A DNA stretch of 64,000 bases, taken from assembly GCA_024699855.1 (NCBI GenBank), contig JAMPIQ010000002.1, positions 4,650,001-4,714,000 of the forward strand, in the 5' to 3' direction. Under the pieces are notes generated by a model. That model was not told the DNA's origin, did not search any database, and was given only the letters and a program-made list of their open reading frames with translations. This document shows, piece by piece, positions 1 through 11,737 of this stretch (position 1 is its first letter; the number at the start of each line of letters is the position of its first letter). Position numbers and translations under genes: made by a program. Source of the DNA: Aphelenchoides besseyi (Eukaryota > Nematoda > Chromadorea > Rhabditida > Aphelenchoididae).

Positions 1-1476
1 ATTTACCGTATCACGAATTGGATCAAAACGATGCCCGTGGTCTGAAACCACTATAACTATTGAGTTTTCCATGAGGTTTTCAGCTCGAACAAAGAGGGAA
101 GAAAGATCCTGATCAATCACTCCAATTCTATTCAAGAAGTCATGACTCAAATCTAAACTCTCCAATAAAAAACAACAAAATCAAGGTACCTTGTGACCAA
201 AACAACGCGAACTTTCTTTTGTTTTTATAACCAACAAGAAAGGATTCCAGGTAATGAATCATGTGTTCGTGCATTGCAATGTTGCCGTAGCATCCGTACG
301 AACTTCGACGATGAAGTAGCGAATGGTACAAATTTAAAAAAAACGGTCGAATATAGTGGTCGGTTGGTTGTCGGAGAAAGCCGTTGAGTTTTTGTTTATA
401 ATTGAAGGTCCCTATGTCAGGTCGATCTTCCGCAAAAAAACTAGCATAATCCCGAGTGCTGTATTCCTGCCAAATTATCGGAAAGTCATCGAAAGAAATG
501 CCCCAAGTGTCTTTGAGTTCTGCTTTAAATTCCTTAATAGAAAGTCAAAGACATTGGATGGTAAACCTACAGTCGTGTTTTGAGCTCTTTTTCCGGTCAA
601 GATAGCCAGCAGGTTCGAGTATGTGTTGTCGGCAACTTTAACATGGTGATTAAAAGTCGTAAACTTTTGTTTCAACGTATTCCATGTGTTTGGAAGCTGA
701 CGAAGAAAGTTCGAACGAGACATTGAGTCGAGTCCAATGACAATCACACTCGGTCTCTTCGTAGATTCTAGCGCGATCTTCCTACAATTCAACTCGTGAT
801 TCCTTGCAGTCGAGGTACTTACCTTCCAGTCAAATTACTCGTTAACTTCGGAACCACATGAGCGTGGTTATAATTGTAAACGGAAATCGGTAATAGACCC
901 GTCTTCTTGCATCTGACCTCAACAAAGTCGTGTTGAAGCTTAATCGATTCTTCGAGCGGCTGCCAAATTTCGTATTTGGGCTCAAAATCGTTGTTCTCTT
1001 GATAGAAGACATATCGATATTCACAATTGTAACTGGCAATTGTAGTCGGATCAACCTAAAACAGACATTGAATATGTTTATTGGACACAACAAACTCACT
1101 CGCAAGAAGCCATTTGGATCTACGAACGTTAAATTCTGTTGCAGTCTTTTGCATTCTAGTTGTTTTGGTTTCTCATAGTACTTAAGAATACTTTTGTCCC
1201 ATTCGTCCAAAACTGGAACCTGAAACCGAAACGCTGATTCTTTTCAGAGCCGTAATTTACGTCACAACTTTTCCAGTTTTGAGATTTGTGGCGAAGTAAT
1301 TCCTGAAACAAAAATTTGTCGACAATCAGAAGCAATGGAATTACGTGATAATGTTGTAAAACCGTGGGTATTTGCTGTTGTTTTTCGAATAAACGAGAAG
1401 CAGTGAAAACCAATGATAAGATACAAAATGCACTTATAATACGACGATGTCGCCAAAATCGCGTAAAAGGGGACAT
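1..1476 (-). CDS. DUF229 (alkaline-phosphatase-superfamily) membrane protein, 3' part off the window
   Basis: The protein starts MSPFTRFWRHRR and has a hydrophobic segment near residues 13-28, so it is probably a type II or secreted protein. Spliced exons carry the DUF229 pattern: a Cys-Asp followed by VPVLDEWD, then KPKQLEC, a block with YNCEYRYVFY, and then the nucleotide-pyrophosphatase/sulfatase-like strand VIVIGLDSMSRSNF, whose Asp and Ser match the metal/nucleophile position of the superfamily. At positions 1-70 the last visible exon reads VVSDHGHRFDP, the Asp-His-Gly metal motif. Introns lie near 1214-1256, 1070-1110 and 795-830. DUF229 is greatly expanded in nematodes and its substrate is unknown. 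The 3' end lies beyond base 1. Identification of the family is firm; exact junctions were read by eye. Confidence 0.85.
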
Positions 1477-1936
1477 TGATCACGATCAATCAGCAATTAG
1501 AAGCTCAGATTCTAAGCACGAGCCATTGACGACTCGTTTCTCTTCTAAAGTCTATGCTTTTTCTCGAGTCGCAATCAATGTTTGCGCGTTATCGGTTGGC
1601 CCCAACTTACGAGACCGATGATGATTCACGAACGTTTTACTCAATTCCGTTTGTTCATTTCAAGTGTAATCTTTATTTTGTCCGCAGTTATGGATCTCGA
1701 AAACGCATTTGTTTGCTCAGGTCCACTTGATGGTTGTCAATCGATAAAATGCTACGAGTTTATGTTAACTGAAGACTCCACTAATATCTAGACAAAACTA
1801 TCGATATGCGCTAATGTGGAAAGACGAAAGAGAAATCAATGCATGAAACAGGTGAATGCAATAAATGACCGAGAAGAATACTTTAAAGCAATGGATTCAG
1901 TAGACCGTTGGCGTTCGTATGTTTCGGAAAAAGACG
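1477..1936. other. intergenic, DUF229 promoter side and ChaC 3' side
   Basis: This is the space between the 5' end of the DUF229 gene and the 3' end of chaC, both on the minus strand. Open frames on the plus strand here have no recognisable domain. Nothing else stands out. Confidence 0.4.
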
Positions 1937-2682
1937 CTAAGCTCCGTTCAAGAACGACGGCTTATGCGAAACCAATTGCATGATTGTCTCATCGATCTTA
2001 CGAAGTTCGCACAATTTCAGAAGTTCTTTCTCGATTTCGAAAAGATGATGATCGTGGATGGATGGAGCCAAAACACGATGGATATGAGCAATACGCAACG
2101 CGTACTCGATATTATTGCCAGAAATTCCACGCGAAGAGTAAATGGTTTCGGCGATCTCTTCGATTGTCGCCGTTTCATCGTAGTAGATGTTCTCTGGATC
2201 GTTGACAGAAACATAGACATCCAACGGAAACGATTGGGAGCCATCGCTGGGATGAAAATCGACTTGAACTCGCTGAAATTCTTGTTACTAAGACTTAGAT
2301 GTAGAGCGACAAACCTCGTAACCCGCTTGTTCTCGACGATTTAAATACTCGATTGTTGCTTCGACTTGATCATCGGGAATTCGAAATGCAAGACCGAAGA
2401 CCTCGCTACCTGCTTCAGGAACAAGAGTAACTACACGTCCAGGCTGCAATTTGAGCAATAAGTAAAAGTGGAATCAGATTCCTCTTACACTATCGACCGT
2501 TCCACGATGATCGGGACTCAGTTGGAAAAATCGACGAGCATAGTTACGCACGACTCCCTTCTTAACTTCGCAGAATTTGAAGTTTTGTTTCCACTAAAAA
2601 TGAACCTAAGCTTGTTAAGCGGCTTCTAGAAACTCACCAAAATCGAACCATAACCGAAAACCCAAGAACCAGACGATGCCAT
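1937..2682 (-). CDS. chac: ChaC-type gamma-glutamylcyclotransferase (glutathione-specific)
   Basis: Four exons (2682-2638, 2593-2489, 2443-2315, 2272-1937) join in phase to a protein of about 204 residues, slightly longer than the usual 175-185 of ChaC2. The enzyme cleaves cytosolic glutathione to 5-oxoproline and Cys-Gly. The substrate loop WVFGYGSILW is at residues 7-16, followed by SPDHRGT and PGRVVTL. The helix EYLNRREQAGYE carries the catalytic Glu of the family. The C-terminal half (VYVSVNDPENIYY, then a region rich in Ile and Glu) is the normal ChaC tail. A strong acceptor (TTTCCTTTCAG) lies four bases before ATG with no exon upstream, which suggests trans-splicing. PPCDC ends 134 bases upstream on the same strand, so the two probably form an operon. 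Confidence 0.93.
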
Positions 2683-2816
2683 TGTGCTGAAAGGAAAGAA
2701 AGTTTAGCGAGTTGAACGCTTTCGATTACACGATTTAAATTGCGATTGATTTTAATGGCAAAAACGAGTCAAACAATGGTGAGTATGAAGAATAATAATA
2801 AAACCCAAAAGAAAGA

Positions 2817-3682
2817 TCATGACTGAGAACGAAATGCGAATTTCTCGCGAACCGCACTGTAGACAATCGAGACGATCATTTGAAGAGTAGCCATCGCTCC
2901 ATAACCTTTGTCTCCACAAATTAGTTCTTTTTCGATTGGCGGAATCTCCTGAAAATCGTCGTATCATCGAACAGAAACAGTCGTTTACCTTGCACAACAT
3001 AATCAACTTCAGCTTCTTCATATGTTCGGCTGTAATCGGGTGTTCCCACATCGCGGTATTCATAGCGGGAGCGAAATACAGATGCTTTCGGCCGCCGGCA
3101 AAGTCCCAAGCACGTGCAATACATGTCAGAAGGTTATCACAAATTCCGTTCGCTATTTTGCCCATTGTATTCGCATCCAATGGGGCGAGAAGAAAGGCGT
3201 CTGCCCATTTTCGTAGTTCTAAATTACACCTTTAAAGTCAATTAGTATAATCGTTTACACTCACCAATATGAAGTACCGGATCACCGCGAACTTTGTAAA
3301 CATTCCACTCATCACGATCTTCATAAACGGTAACTCCATCGGCTTCTAAACGCTCGGGATCGAAAAAATGCAAGGAGCCAGTTGTTGCCACTACCTAAAC
3401 TTTCAAATTTTTTTGCAATCTCTTTCAGAACTCCAATTACCTTAATGACCATCTGCTTATTGACATCTTTCTTTTGGAACTCCGCAATCAAATCGTAGAT
3501 CTTGATCGTAGCAACTGATCCTGAGATGTTTAGTCGATTAAGATGTTTAATGAGAATAATCCTCTACCTGTTACTCCAATTAACAAGTGAAATTTGTCCA
3601 AAGAACTCGGAAGTTTGTGCGTAGAATCAAAGGGCGGTCGGCGTTCGGAAGTTGAGTGCGGACGTTTCGCGTTCTCAGTCAT
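2817..3682 (-). CDS. ppcdc: phosphopantothenoylcysteine decarboxylase (PPCDC)
   Basis: This is the flavin-dependent enzyme that decarboxylates 4'-phosphopantothenoylcysteine to phosphopantetheine in coenzyme A synthesis. The first exon ends in LLIGVTGS, the N-terminal FMN-binding strand of the HFCD flavoprotein fold. Later exons give LRKWADAFLLAPLDANTMGK, then the family signature APAMNTAMWEHP, and finally ICGDKGYGAMA, which contains the active-site Cys. The His expected before the WAD motif is present (VLHIELRKW). Five exons are separated by introns near 3527-3567, 3397-3440, 3219-3264 and 2954-2990. The stop is TGA at 2817-2819. An ATTAAA lies after it, before the trans-splice-like acceptor of chaC. 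Length (about 220 residues) fits the family. Confidence 0.93.
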
Positions 3683-5859
3683 GATTCAAACAACAATCAG
3701 CAACAAAATAGAATAACAGTAAAAAGAGATCAGTTAACAAACAAGTTGAAGAACTTTACTCCCAAATGAACATCGTGCAACAGAACACAAATCGAACAAC
3801 AAACCAAAAAATCGTGTCGCGACAAACCCGCGGCTGTTGGAAGTGAAAAGAAGTCAACGGCCAGTTCGAAGATCAACCGTTTGACTTTTCGGTTTTATAT
3901 GCCGTTTGAGTGCGATGTCTGACGGAAGTTCTCAATTCCACGTTAAAAAACGATCACATATATTCGTAAAGGAGGAGCACAAACGTTTTTGGGATTGGTG
4001 GGCGGTTGTCTTTTCGAACAGCCGCCAACAACGTGTGGGTTTCCCGAGCGCCGACTTTAAAAAATTCTCTCAGACGCTCAAATGATGCAATCCGTATGTT
4101 AAAATGGTCACCAATGATGCAAAAACGTTGTAGACGGCAATAATGTCTGTTGTTTCCGAATTCGACTATCGACTTTTAAAGCAGTTTGATTGAAAGGGAA
4201 AGACCAGATTCGATTGGTTCACTGATAAGTTTGCAGGTCACGCAGATTCTATTAATAAACGACGGTTCAACAAGACCAACAAAACACATTAGTTTGGAAT
4301 GCAAAGTGAACGAAAAATCGTATAGTGAAACGAACAGCTGCGGACTTTTCGAACGTCATGACAAACGAGACACGCGCCTTGTTCGCTGGTCATGTGGCCA
4401 ATGAAATGCATGTGGAGCCGAAACGTCCACTCCGCGAATGGACAAAAAGAAGCGAAGGTATTTATTTGTATTGACCGGAAAAGAACCCAGTTGTTTGCGT
4501 CGAAGAACCCTGAGACTGTTCATCGATTATACGCTCGATGGAATATGTCTTGGTGTTGATTTACAATTAGCAAAGAACAAGCACATTGATGAGTAATTCG
4601 TACTTCGCAAACAATCACTCCGGATTAAGACGCTCAGAAGGCTTGACGGCCATTCGTTCAGTTATTGTCTTATGAATTGGACGGTTTGATCGGTCGACGC
4701 AAATCTTCTGGAAGCGATTGAAATCGGACGGTCAGCAATTTCCTCGTTTGTTTTGTTCGCGCACTCCATTCGTCCGACTGTTTTCATTCTCCGTCGATTG
4801 TTCGCTTCTTTTTTGTTCTTTTTCGTTTTGTTTCGATGAGTCACCAATCGGGTATCATGACGTCGATAATGTACATCAGTTGACCGATTTCAAGTTGAGG
4901 CCGATTGCAGGACCTAACCTAAGTATACAAGCTTCACAAAATTGGATATGATTAGAGAGTCAAATTTCGTCAGTGCATTACTCAAATTCTTTGCAAAACA
5001 AAAACCGCGATATCCGCTGCTCCGTGAAGGTCATTAATGTGACGTCAGAGCATCAAGGTGATGGTTGTCCGCCTGGAGATTAGACATTTGTGAGTAAACC
5101 GACGAAACGTGCTGTTTGATGGAAAAGTAAATTCAATATGTGTTTTGATTTCTCTTCGTTCGCCGTTCGACAACGAACGTGTCCACCGACCGGTTGATAG
5201 AACCGTAGGGTTGTCGATCGATTGAAACGAACGACGAGTGGGTTAAACGGATAGAATAGCGGCGTGTGCGCAGACATTCGGTACTCACCGAATTCGGCGT
5301 GTTTCCTCGCACAACCTGCGAGCTGATTTCTCGGTTCAAGTACTCGATTTCACATTGCAATAAGTTTTAACTTTTCAAACTTAAATGAAAGATTACTGGG
5401 ATGCTCAATGAGTTGTGTGCTAATTGAGGTCTTAAAGGCTTTGTTGAGTATTCTGACATCATCTCTTAGAGTTTAATTGCTTGCTGTTAAGGTCAAATTA
5501 AGTTCGTAGTTTAACACCCGCTGGTCTTTTAATCAAATTGATTAGTTTAACAATCCTTTGTGCGTGTCCATCGATTTCATCAAACTGGTCATATGCAATC
5601 AATCGGTTGACACACGCGCGATAAAGATCTGCATAATTCTGCTTTCCGTTCACTTTTGCTTCTCAACACTTGCAAGTGCTCGAATCCTAAGCTTAAAAGG
5701 CGACCAATCGAACTCCGCTGTTCGACCTTTTAGGTTGTGGATTCTGAAAAGCATCATCGCTTTTGTTATGAAATAAACGCGACGCCAATCTCCCATTGAA
5801 CTTCAGTTTTTAACTCTTTTTCGTGACATTTGAAAGAACTCCGAGCATTTAGCCACGAA
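3683..5859. other. 2.2 kb noncoding region upstream of receptor kinase
   Basis: I see no convincing gene here. Short open frames on both strands overlap each other and have no domain. The stretch separates two outward-facing genes (PPCDC to the left, receptor kinase to the right) and is the likely place for their promoters. Pyrimidine-rich tracts occur around 4796-4835. Confidence 0.4.
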
Positions 5860-8800
5860 ATGACTGCTAAACGAATTCGTATCCTTCGCTCAAATCTGCA
5901 TCCGTGTTGGCCGGCATTGATTTGGCTTGTCGTCGTTTTCTTCACATCAACCGTTGAAGCAAACAAGCCATCTCGTCAAGAGAACTGTTTTGCGATTTGC
6001 ATTTCTCGTTGCTACAATTCTTCAAGAGTTAGTTTAATTCATTGGTTTATTTTGGTTAAAACTGTATTTAGGGCCTTCAATTGTGTAGTCGAAAGTGTGA
6101 AGATTACCGTCGCGAAACTCTTTGCGTAAGTCCCGACTTGTAAGATTGAATTGAGAGGAACGTTTAGAAAACATCTTCCTGTTGGCGGCAATGCAAAGAT
6201 CTGCTAACTGAGAAGGAAATAAGCGATGGGAAAGACTTGTTGAGTCCACCGTTTAACTTGAGTGCTGTCTATAATGCCGATTCAAATATGGACATTCACT
6301 GGGCGTTCGATGAGTCCGGTTATCTTTACGCAGTTCAGTTCAAACGTCAAGCTGACGATGTTTGGCTTCCGAGCGATCAGTTTCTTGCAGAACGTCCATT
6401 TTTACGTAACTTTTCAATGAACGGCGCAGACATTTGTGAAGGTCGGAATATGGAGATGTTGAACCGGTTTGACTGGTTTGTTTTTAGCCATTGAGTTTCG
6501 GGTTGCCGCTATTTCTCCAGTTAATGGATTTGGAGAATTTTCCGATTCGCTTGTTATTCCAGCACCTGAACCGAAAGTTCTATCCGAGCTGCGGTTAGTC
6601 GGACTCAACTTCCGTCCAATTCCTTTCAAAGATCAAGATCACGCCGTGTCATCAAACGGAACGTTAACTATCACGTTGGCATACAATCTAACAAGTTGGG
6701 GATTAGGTGACAAAGATCTTGAGATTGTACCGTTATTTCACGTGGTCAAATGCTCCGAATCGTATGATGGAATTTTGCCGAATCCTGTTTTTGTAAGTGC
6801 ACGTCTACTTAAACATATTGTTTTTGTTGATTTTCAGTACGAAGGCGAGGACCCGGGAACGATTGAAAGTCAGGCTTCTGCCGACTTCATGTACTATCGA
6901 TGCACAGTGTTTTATTTTGTCAATGAAGTACGATCGAAACAATGTGAACGTTCGTACAAGCCGGTTAAGTCGTCGAACGGCGGTCCGATTTCAATGCGTC
7001 CAACGGAAATCAGTAACCCAAAGGTCTTTTGGAGGCAGAATAACCTCGCTTTTGTAGATTGCGATACTGTGACCAACAGCGGTTGTGCAAAGACAAACGA
7101 AATCAAACATCCACCACCTGGTAATTTCGCTTGGATCGATGTTGTCAAACAATTGTGTTTAGAGTGTGGCTTCTCGAGTAACTTTGCCTATAAAATTGTT
7201 GATGAAGATCTAATTGATTGGTCAGACCCGAATACCAATATCTCAGTCAACGTGACTTTTGACACAATTCAACGAAAACTTCATTCCAGACCGCCAATTT
7301 ACCATGTGGCTTTCTACGGACCCGCAACTCAGTACTCAAATCCACAAGATGTGAGTTTCGTTCACAAGTTATTAGGATTTTTTATTTCACTATCTACGTT
7401 GCTTTTCGATAGCTTTTGAGCTCCGATACACTAGCTTTCATCTGCCTTCCACGTAATGAGCAGAACTCAAAAATAGCGCTCTTGTAAACCCTTTCGCAAT
7501 TGCTTTGTTTTCTAGCGCTTCATCAAACCGTTCGTGTATCTGCCTCCAGCACTCGAGGTCAGGATTCAAACTAAACAAAATTTCCGTTTTCTTTTTGTGT
7601 TGATTTTCTCAGACTGACGTTATTTGTTGGCTAAATGTTTTGGTTACTAACCGAATTTACCTTTGTGTTTGAACTCAATTTCTGCTGAATATCGCATTAA
7701 GTTTACTTTTCTCTTATTCCACTTTTAGGAGTACTTGGCCGGAGTTAACGTAAGCGAGTTCAATGCCAACGTTTCGAGTTGTCATCAACTCACAACTGAT
7801 GGTTTCTGTAAGAAGGTAGAATGAGTTTCATACGATCGTTCAAATGTATTTTTAGAAGTCACCAAATTCATTTGTTTTGTCCAATATAACAATGGATATG
7901 CTCTACGGTGTTGTCATTTGTAACGTTTTTGACCCGTTAAATCTCACTTTTCCTTCGTTCAAGAACTCCCCACAGGGAATCGCCGTAAGTTTCCAAATCA
8001 GTCCGCTAAATTCGCTTAAAATTTGAAGCCAAAAGCTGAACGAGTATTTGTCAGCTCGTACAGTAAGTAGTCTGTTGTCATTTGAATCAAACACAATGTT
8101 CAGGTCACCAAACCAAAACTCCATTTTCTACGTATCTTATGGTCGGCGGTGGAATTTCGATTTTCGTTCTGTTCGCTTTTGTTGCTTGTGCTTATCATTT
8201 GCGACAGAAACGAAACGAAAACGAAAAGCTCAAATACGAACTCCAACAATCGCATGAGAAATCGGAGCCTCGTTACACCGATTTGCCTAAAATGTAGGCA
8301 ACTTGAGTAGTAACTTTCTTATTTGGAGGTTTAGAAATGACATCTGGGAACTGGAACGCCGCAATCTAATCATTTACGACGATAAAAAGTTGGGATCTGG
8401 AGCGTTTGGTGAAAGAAAAGTTGAAAGAAGTTTTAAACTTCTAATTTTAGGTGCTGTATTTTTGGGACGATTGATTGGTCAGGCCAAGGGAAGCAAAGAT
8501 GCACAATCAACATTGGGAGTGAACTTGATGCGTGCGGAGAATTGTGACGTAGGTTAAGCAATCGAATTCGATTCTAATTCTTTGCCTTAGGTTGCTGTAA
8601 AGATGCTACCTCGTATGTCTCTTATTCGAGGGTTCTAAACTTGTATGTTGTTTACAGAATACGCAGATGAGTTGTGCAAGAGCGAATTCTTGCGCGAAAT
8701 TTCGTTGATGAAAACTTTGGGTTATCACGAACGACTGGTGAACATGCTCGCGTGTATCACCGAATCCGAACCGTATTGTTTGGTTGTTGAGTATTGTAGT

Positions 8801-9727
8801 GATGGAGATTTGCTTCAATATTTACGCGAAAGATGTCAATACATGTTGCAATTGGATGCGCAGGAAATTAACTACTCGGATCCAAACTGCGAACAGGAAT
8901 TCGACGATCAGATGGTTATGACTGTGAAGCAGCTTTTGCAATTCGCCGTTCAAATTAGCTATGGATTGGAATACTTATCGCAAAAAGGATACGTGCATCG
9001 GTACGTTCATTCTATACGTAAAGTATATTCGCTGGTTTGCGTTTAGTGATGTTGCGGCACGAAACGTTTTAGTTCACGATCATCATTACGCTAAAATTGG
9101 TGACTTTGGACTTTGTCGATATGTGTATGCCGAAGGAGCAAATTATTCGAGTCGAGGTGGACGTCTTCCGGTGAAATGGATGAGTCCAGAGAGTATTCGA
9201 CATTATGAGTTCACAACAAAATCGGATGTGTAAGAAAACAGGGTGATTTTGAAAGTCTTCAAATTGATTTCAGATGGAGCATGGGAGTATTGATGTTCGA
9301 AATCATAACACTGGGAGGAAGTCCATACGCTGGAATCCAACCGGACGATATGCTCAAGTTCTTGGAGAATGGTGGTCGAATGGAGAAGCCGGACAATTGT
9401 CCTGATGATTTGTAATTTCGAAACAAAATACGATTATTTAAGTGTTTTCATTATAGCTATCAAATAATGGACGCGTGTTGGAATGCGGATCCTTCGAAAC
9501 GACCAACATTTTCTGAAATTCGACAGAAACTTGCCCACCAACTGGAAGCAATCGTTGACGAGTATTCTTATTTGAAATTAGATGCCCAACGAGATTACTA
9601 CGTGCTTAGCGCTATCGAACCAACTGTACCCGATTCGACAACAGAAAAATCGATTGAACGCGAAGCTCATCGACCCTCACCGTCGGACATGTCAGATTCT
9701 CAACTAATCGAATTGAGTCGAGAGTAA
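5860..9727 (+). CDS. receptor tyrosine kinase with Cys-rich and fibronectin III ectodomain
   Basis: Exon 1 encodes a signal peptide (hydrophobic core [14 protein letters not shown]) and a first Cys cluster. Next come further Cys pairs ([16 protein letters not shown]) and at least one fibronectin type III domain ([12 protein letters not shown] to [15 protein letters not shown]). More ectodomain exons follow, then a membrane helix ([19 protein letters not shown], about 8138-8195) and a juxtamembrane Lys/Glu-rich stretch. The kinase domain is complete: glycine loop KLGSGAFG (8390-8410 plus the next exon), VAVKML lysine, HRDVAARN catalytic loop, DFGLCR, the receptor-type PVKWMSPES, and SDVWSMGV. 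An acidic insert of about 20 residues precedes the alpha-E helix. The layout resembles Torso-like or other small insert-bearing receptors, but I cannot assign an orthologue. Stop at 9725-9727. Ectodomain exons between 7350 and 8050 are the least certain. An in-frame ATG at 5830 is an alternative start. Confidence 0.88.
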
Positions 9728-10641
9728 TCACTTTTGTAATTGGTTTCCAATTTGATCTCAACCTCCGCAACAACGTCTTTCTCAGCCGATTTAAAGTCGA
9801 AAACACCGGTGAAACTCCTCGTAGTTGTTAGTTCGTTGGCCAGTAACAGCAATTGTTAATGTACGAATTAGAAGAAGCGTTTGAATAAACTTCAATTTTT
9901 ATGTTTAAAGTCTGCGTGGATGATGGTTTCAACAACATGCCCTTTGAACTAACCATCAAATTCGTTTCAACTCACGTTGATTACATTCACCTTTCGGGTT
10001 CTCGGTTGAAAAGTTTGCGTAAACTTTTGATTCTGTTACATTTCCCGTTCGCTCGTTCTCCCGCTTCGTTGATCCGGGGATGAGGACACTTGAGATTACG
10101 AGCACATCTCTTTGTTTTCCAGTTCGCTGCCTCGTTTTCGGCTCTGAAAATAAAACGTCTGTTCCGTTTTTCGGTAGATGTGATTGGAAGGCACATTAGA
10201 AACCGGTTAATTTTCACTTTTTTTTGTAAATTCGAATTTAATCACCGTGGTGGTTGCCGTCGGTTCAAACACTTCGATTGAGATTCCGTGTTGCCCGTGG
10301 GGTTAAAAGCACGACGTTTTAAACCGCCTGTTTTCTTTCGATTTGTTTTCTAGTGCGCGGCCATTTAGGGCGTTTCGATGCTTACGGAGCGGTGAAGGAC
10401 GAACATTTCGATTGGGGCGGTAAATTGAATGACTAAGAGGTCGTTGTTTGATTGCTTTCCTGCCGTCATGTCACTATTCCGCTTACACTGACAGGATCCA
10501 TTAGTTAACACAGGAACCCGCTTATTGATGTTGTGAAGAGAAATCAATCTTTTCATCAACAAATTTAACGGTCGCGCCTTTTCTTCGTTGTGATTCATTG
10601 TGTGATCTTTTAAAGTTTATGTCAATTGTTTAGTAAACCAA
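9728..10641. other. intergenic after receptor kinase
   Basis: The receptor-kinase 3' UTR is here; an AATAAA at about 9884-9889 is a good polyadenylation signal. The remainder has short overlapping open frames without domains. The last part (about 10300-10641) should hold the promoter of the next plus-strand gene. Confidence 0.4.
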
Positions 10642-11380
10642 ATGAAATCGCTAATATTTTCCTTTCTGTTCTTGTTTATCTGCCTGGAAGTTTGCTATTC
10701 CACGGTAATTTGTCCTCGCCTCCCGTCCGGCGAAGTTCTCACCTGTGCGTATGAATGTTGTGAAAGTTTTGGTGGCAAAGATCAGGTAAAGATGCAAAAT
10801 CAAACCCGTCGACTTCTTCTTAGGGTTATCACTGCTGTGGAAACGACGGCAAAAACTTCGTGACGCGTCCAGAAGACGCTCAGAACTCGCGAGCTGAACG
10901 CTATGCAGGTAGTTATAGTACTAATACATTCCAGTAGGTTTTTGAAGACGAAAACAACAATAATTGCGAAAAACATTTCAGAATCGACTACTCACTTTTG
11001 CTGCTCGGAATAATCATTTCGATTGTGGTTTCGATCCTATTGAGTCTATTGCTCTGTTTCCTTTGCAACTCCTGTTTCTTGGGTCGTCGGCGCCATCCGG
11101 ACAATTACGAGTCAGTGAACGACGGATTTTATCCGTTATGCTGTATGTAATGCTTATTAACCTTCTGAAATTCGATTGTCTTTTGTTCAACTTCCAACTT
11201 TCAGGCGGCCTCGGTATTCCTACAGGAACGATCGTTTTTAGTTCGCAACCACCTCAATTTCACAACAACGACGTCTACAGCGGCTCCAACTCATCGTATT
11301 CAAGTCGTAATAATCGCGTACGTTTTAACGAAAATGGCGAACCAATTCGTGGGGTTCTCAAGAACGGCAGCTACGCCTAA
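10642..11380 (+). CDS. small Cys-rich single-pass membrane protein (Shisa/CYYR-like layout)
   Basis: The protein begins with a clear signal peptide (MKSLIFSFLFLFICLEVCYS), followed by a short ectodomain with paired cysteines (VICPRLPSG, AYECCESFGG, GYHCCGNDG). A membrane helix of about 25 residues follows (LLLLGIIISIVVSILLSLL), then CNSCFLGRRRHP and a Ser/Asn-rich cytoplasmic tail ending KNGSYA. Four exons join in phase: 10642-10785, 10829-10908, 10948-11142 and 11205-11380. The second junction uses the acceptor TTTTTGAAG at 10947. The nearer TTTCAG at 10981 would give an immediate frame break. The doublet-Cys ectodomain plus one helix recalls the Shisa and CYYR1 groups, but the similarity is architectural only. 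Function unknown. Confidence 0.75.
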
Positions 11381-11737
11381 TAACTCACCTTCTTCGTTTA
11401 CATTACGAGTTTCTGTCCAACCGCTTCAACCCTCTTATTTTCCGCTGTTTATTTTAATCAGATAAATACGAATGTTCACAAATTGAAAGAAAGTTTTTCG
11501 AAAGTTTTTGCGCGAAGGTAACAAATGAGATCAATGGTATGAAATGCATTTTGTTTGGTTCAAAAGTCCAGATTTGGCAGAAGACTACAGAACACAAAAT
11601 CGACTAAAAAGATCGTTAGAAAATACGCAGAATCTAAATGACAGTTAGAATACGGGTACCCGAATGATTGGCAAGAAACTGCCTTCGTTCACACAAAACT
11701 TTGACCCATTAGTTCGTGAGTAAAATGTGGTCATGAT
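11381..11737. other. convergent intergenic region
   Basis: This is the shared 3' space of two converging genes. It is A/T-rich with an AATAC/AATAAA-like tract near 11460. I see no gene. Confidence 0.4.
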
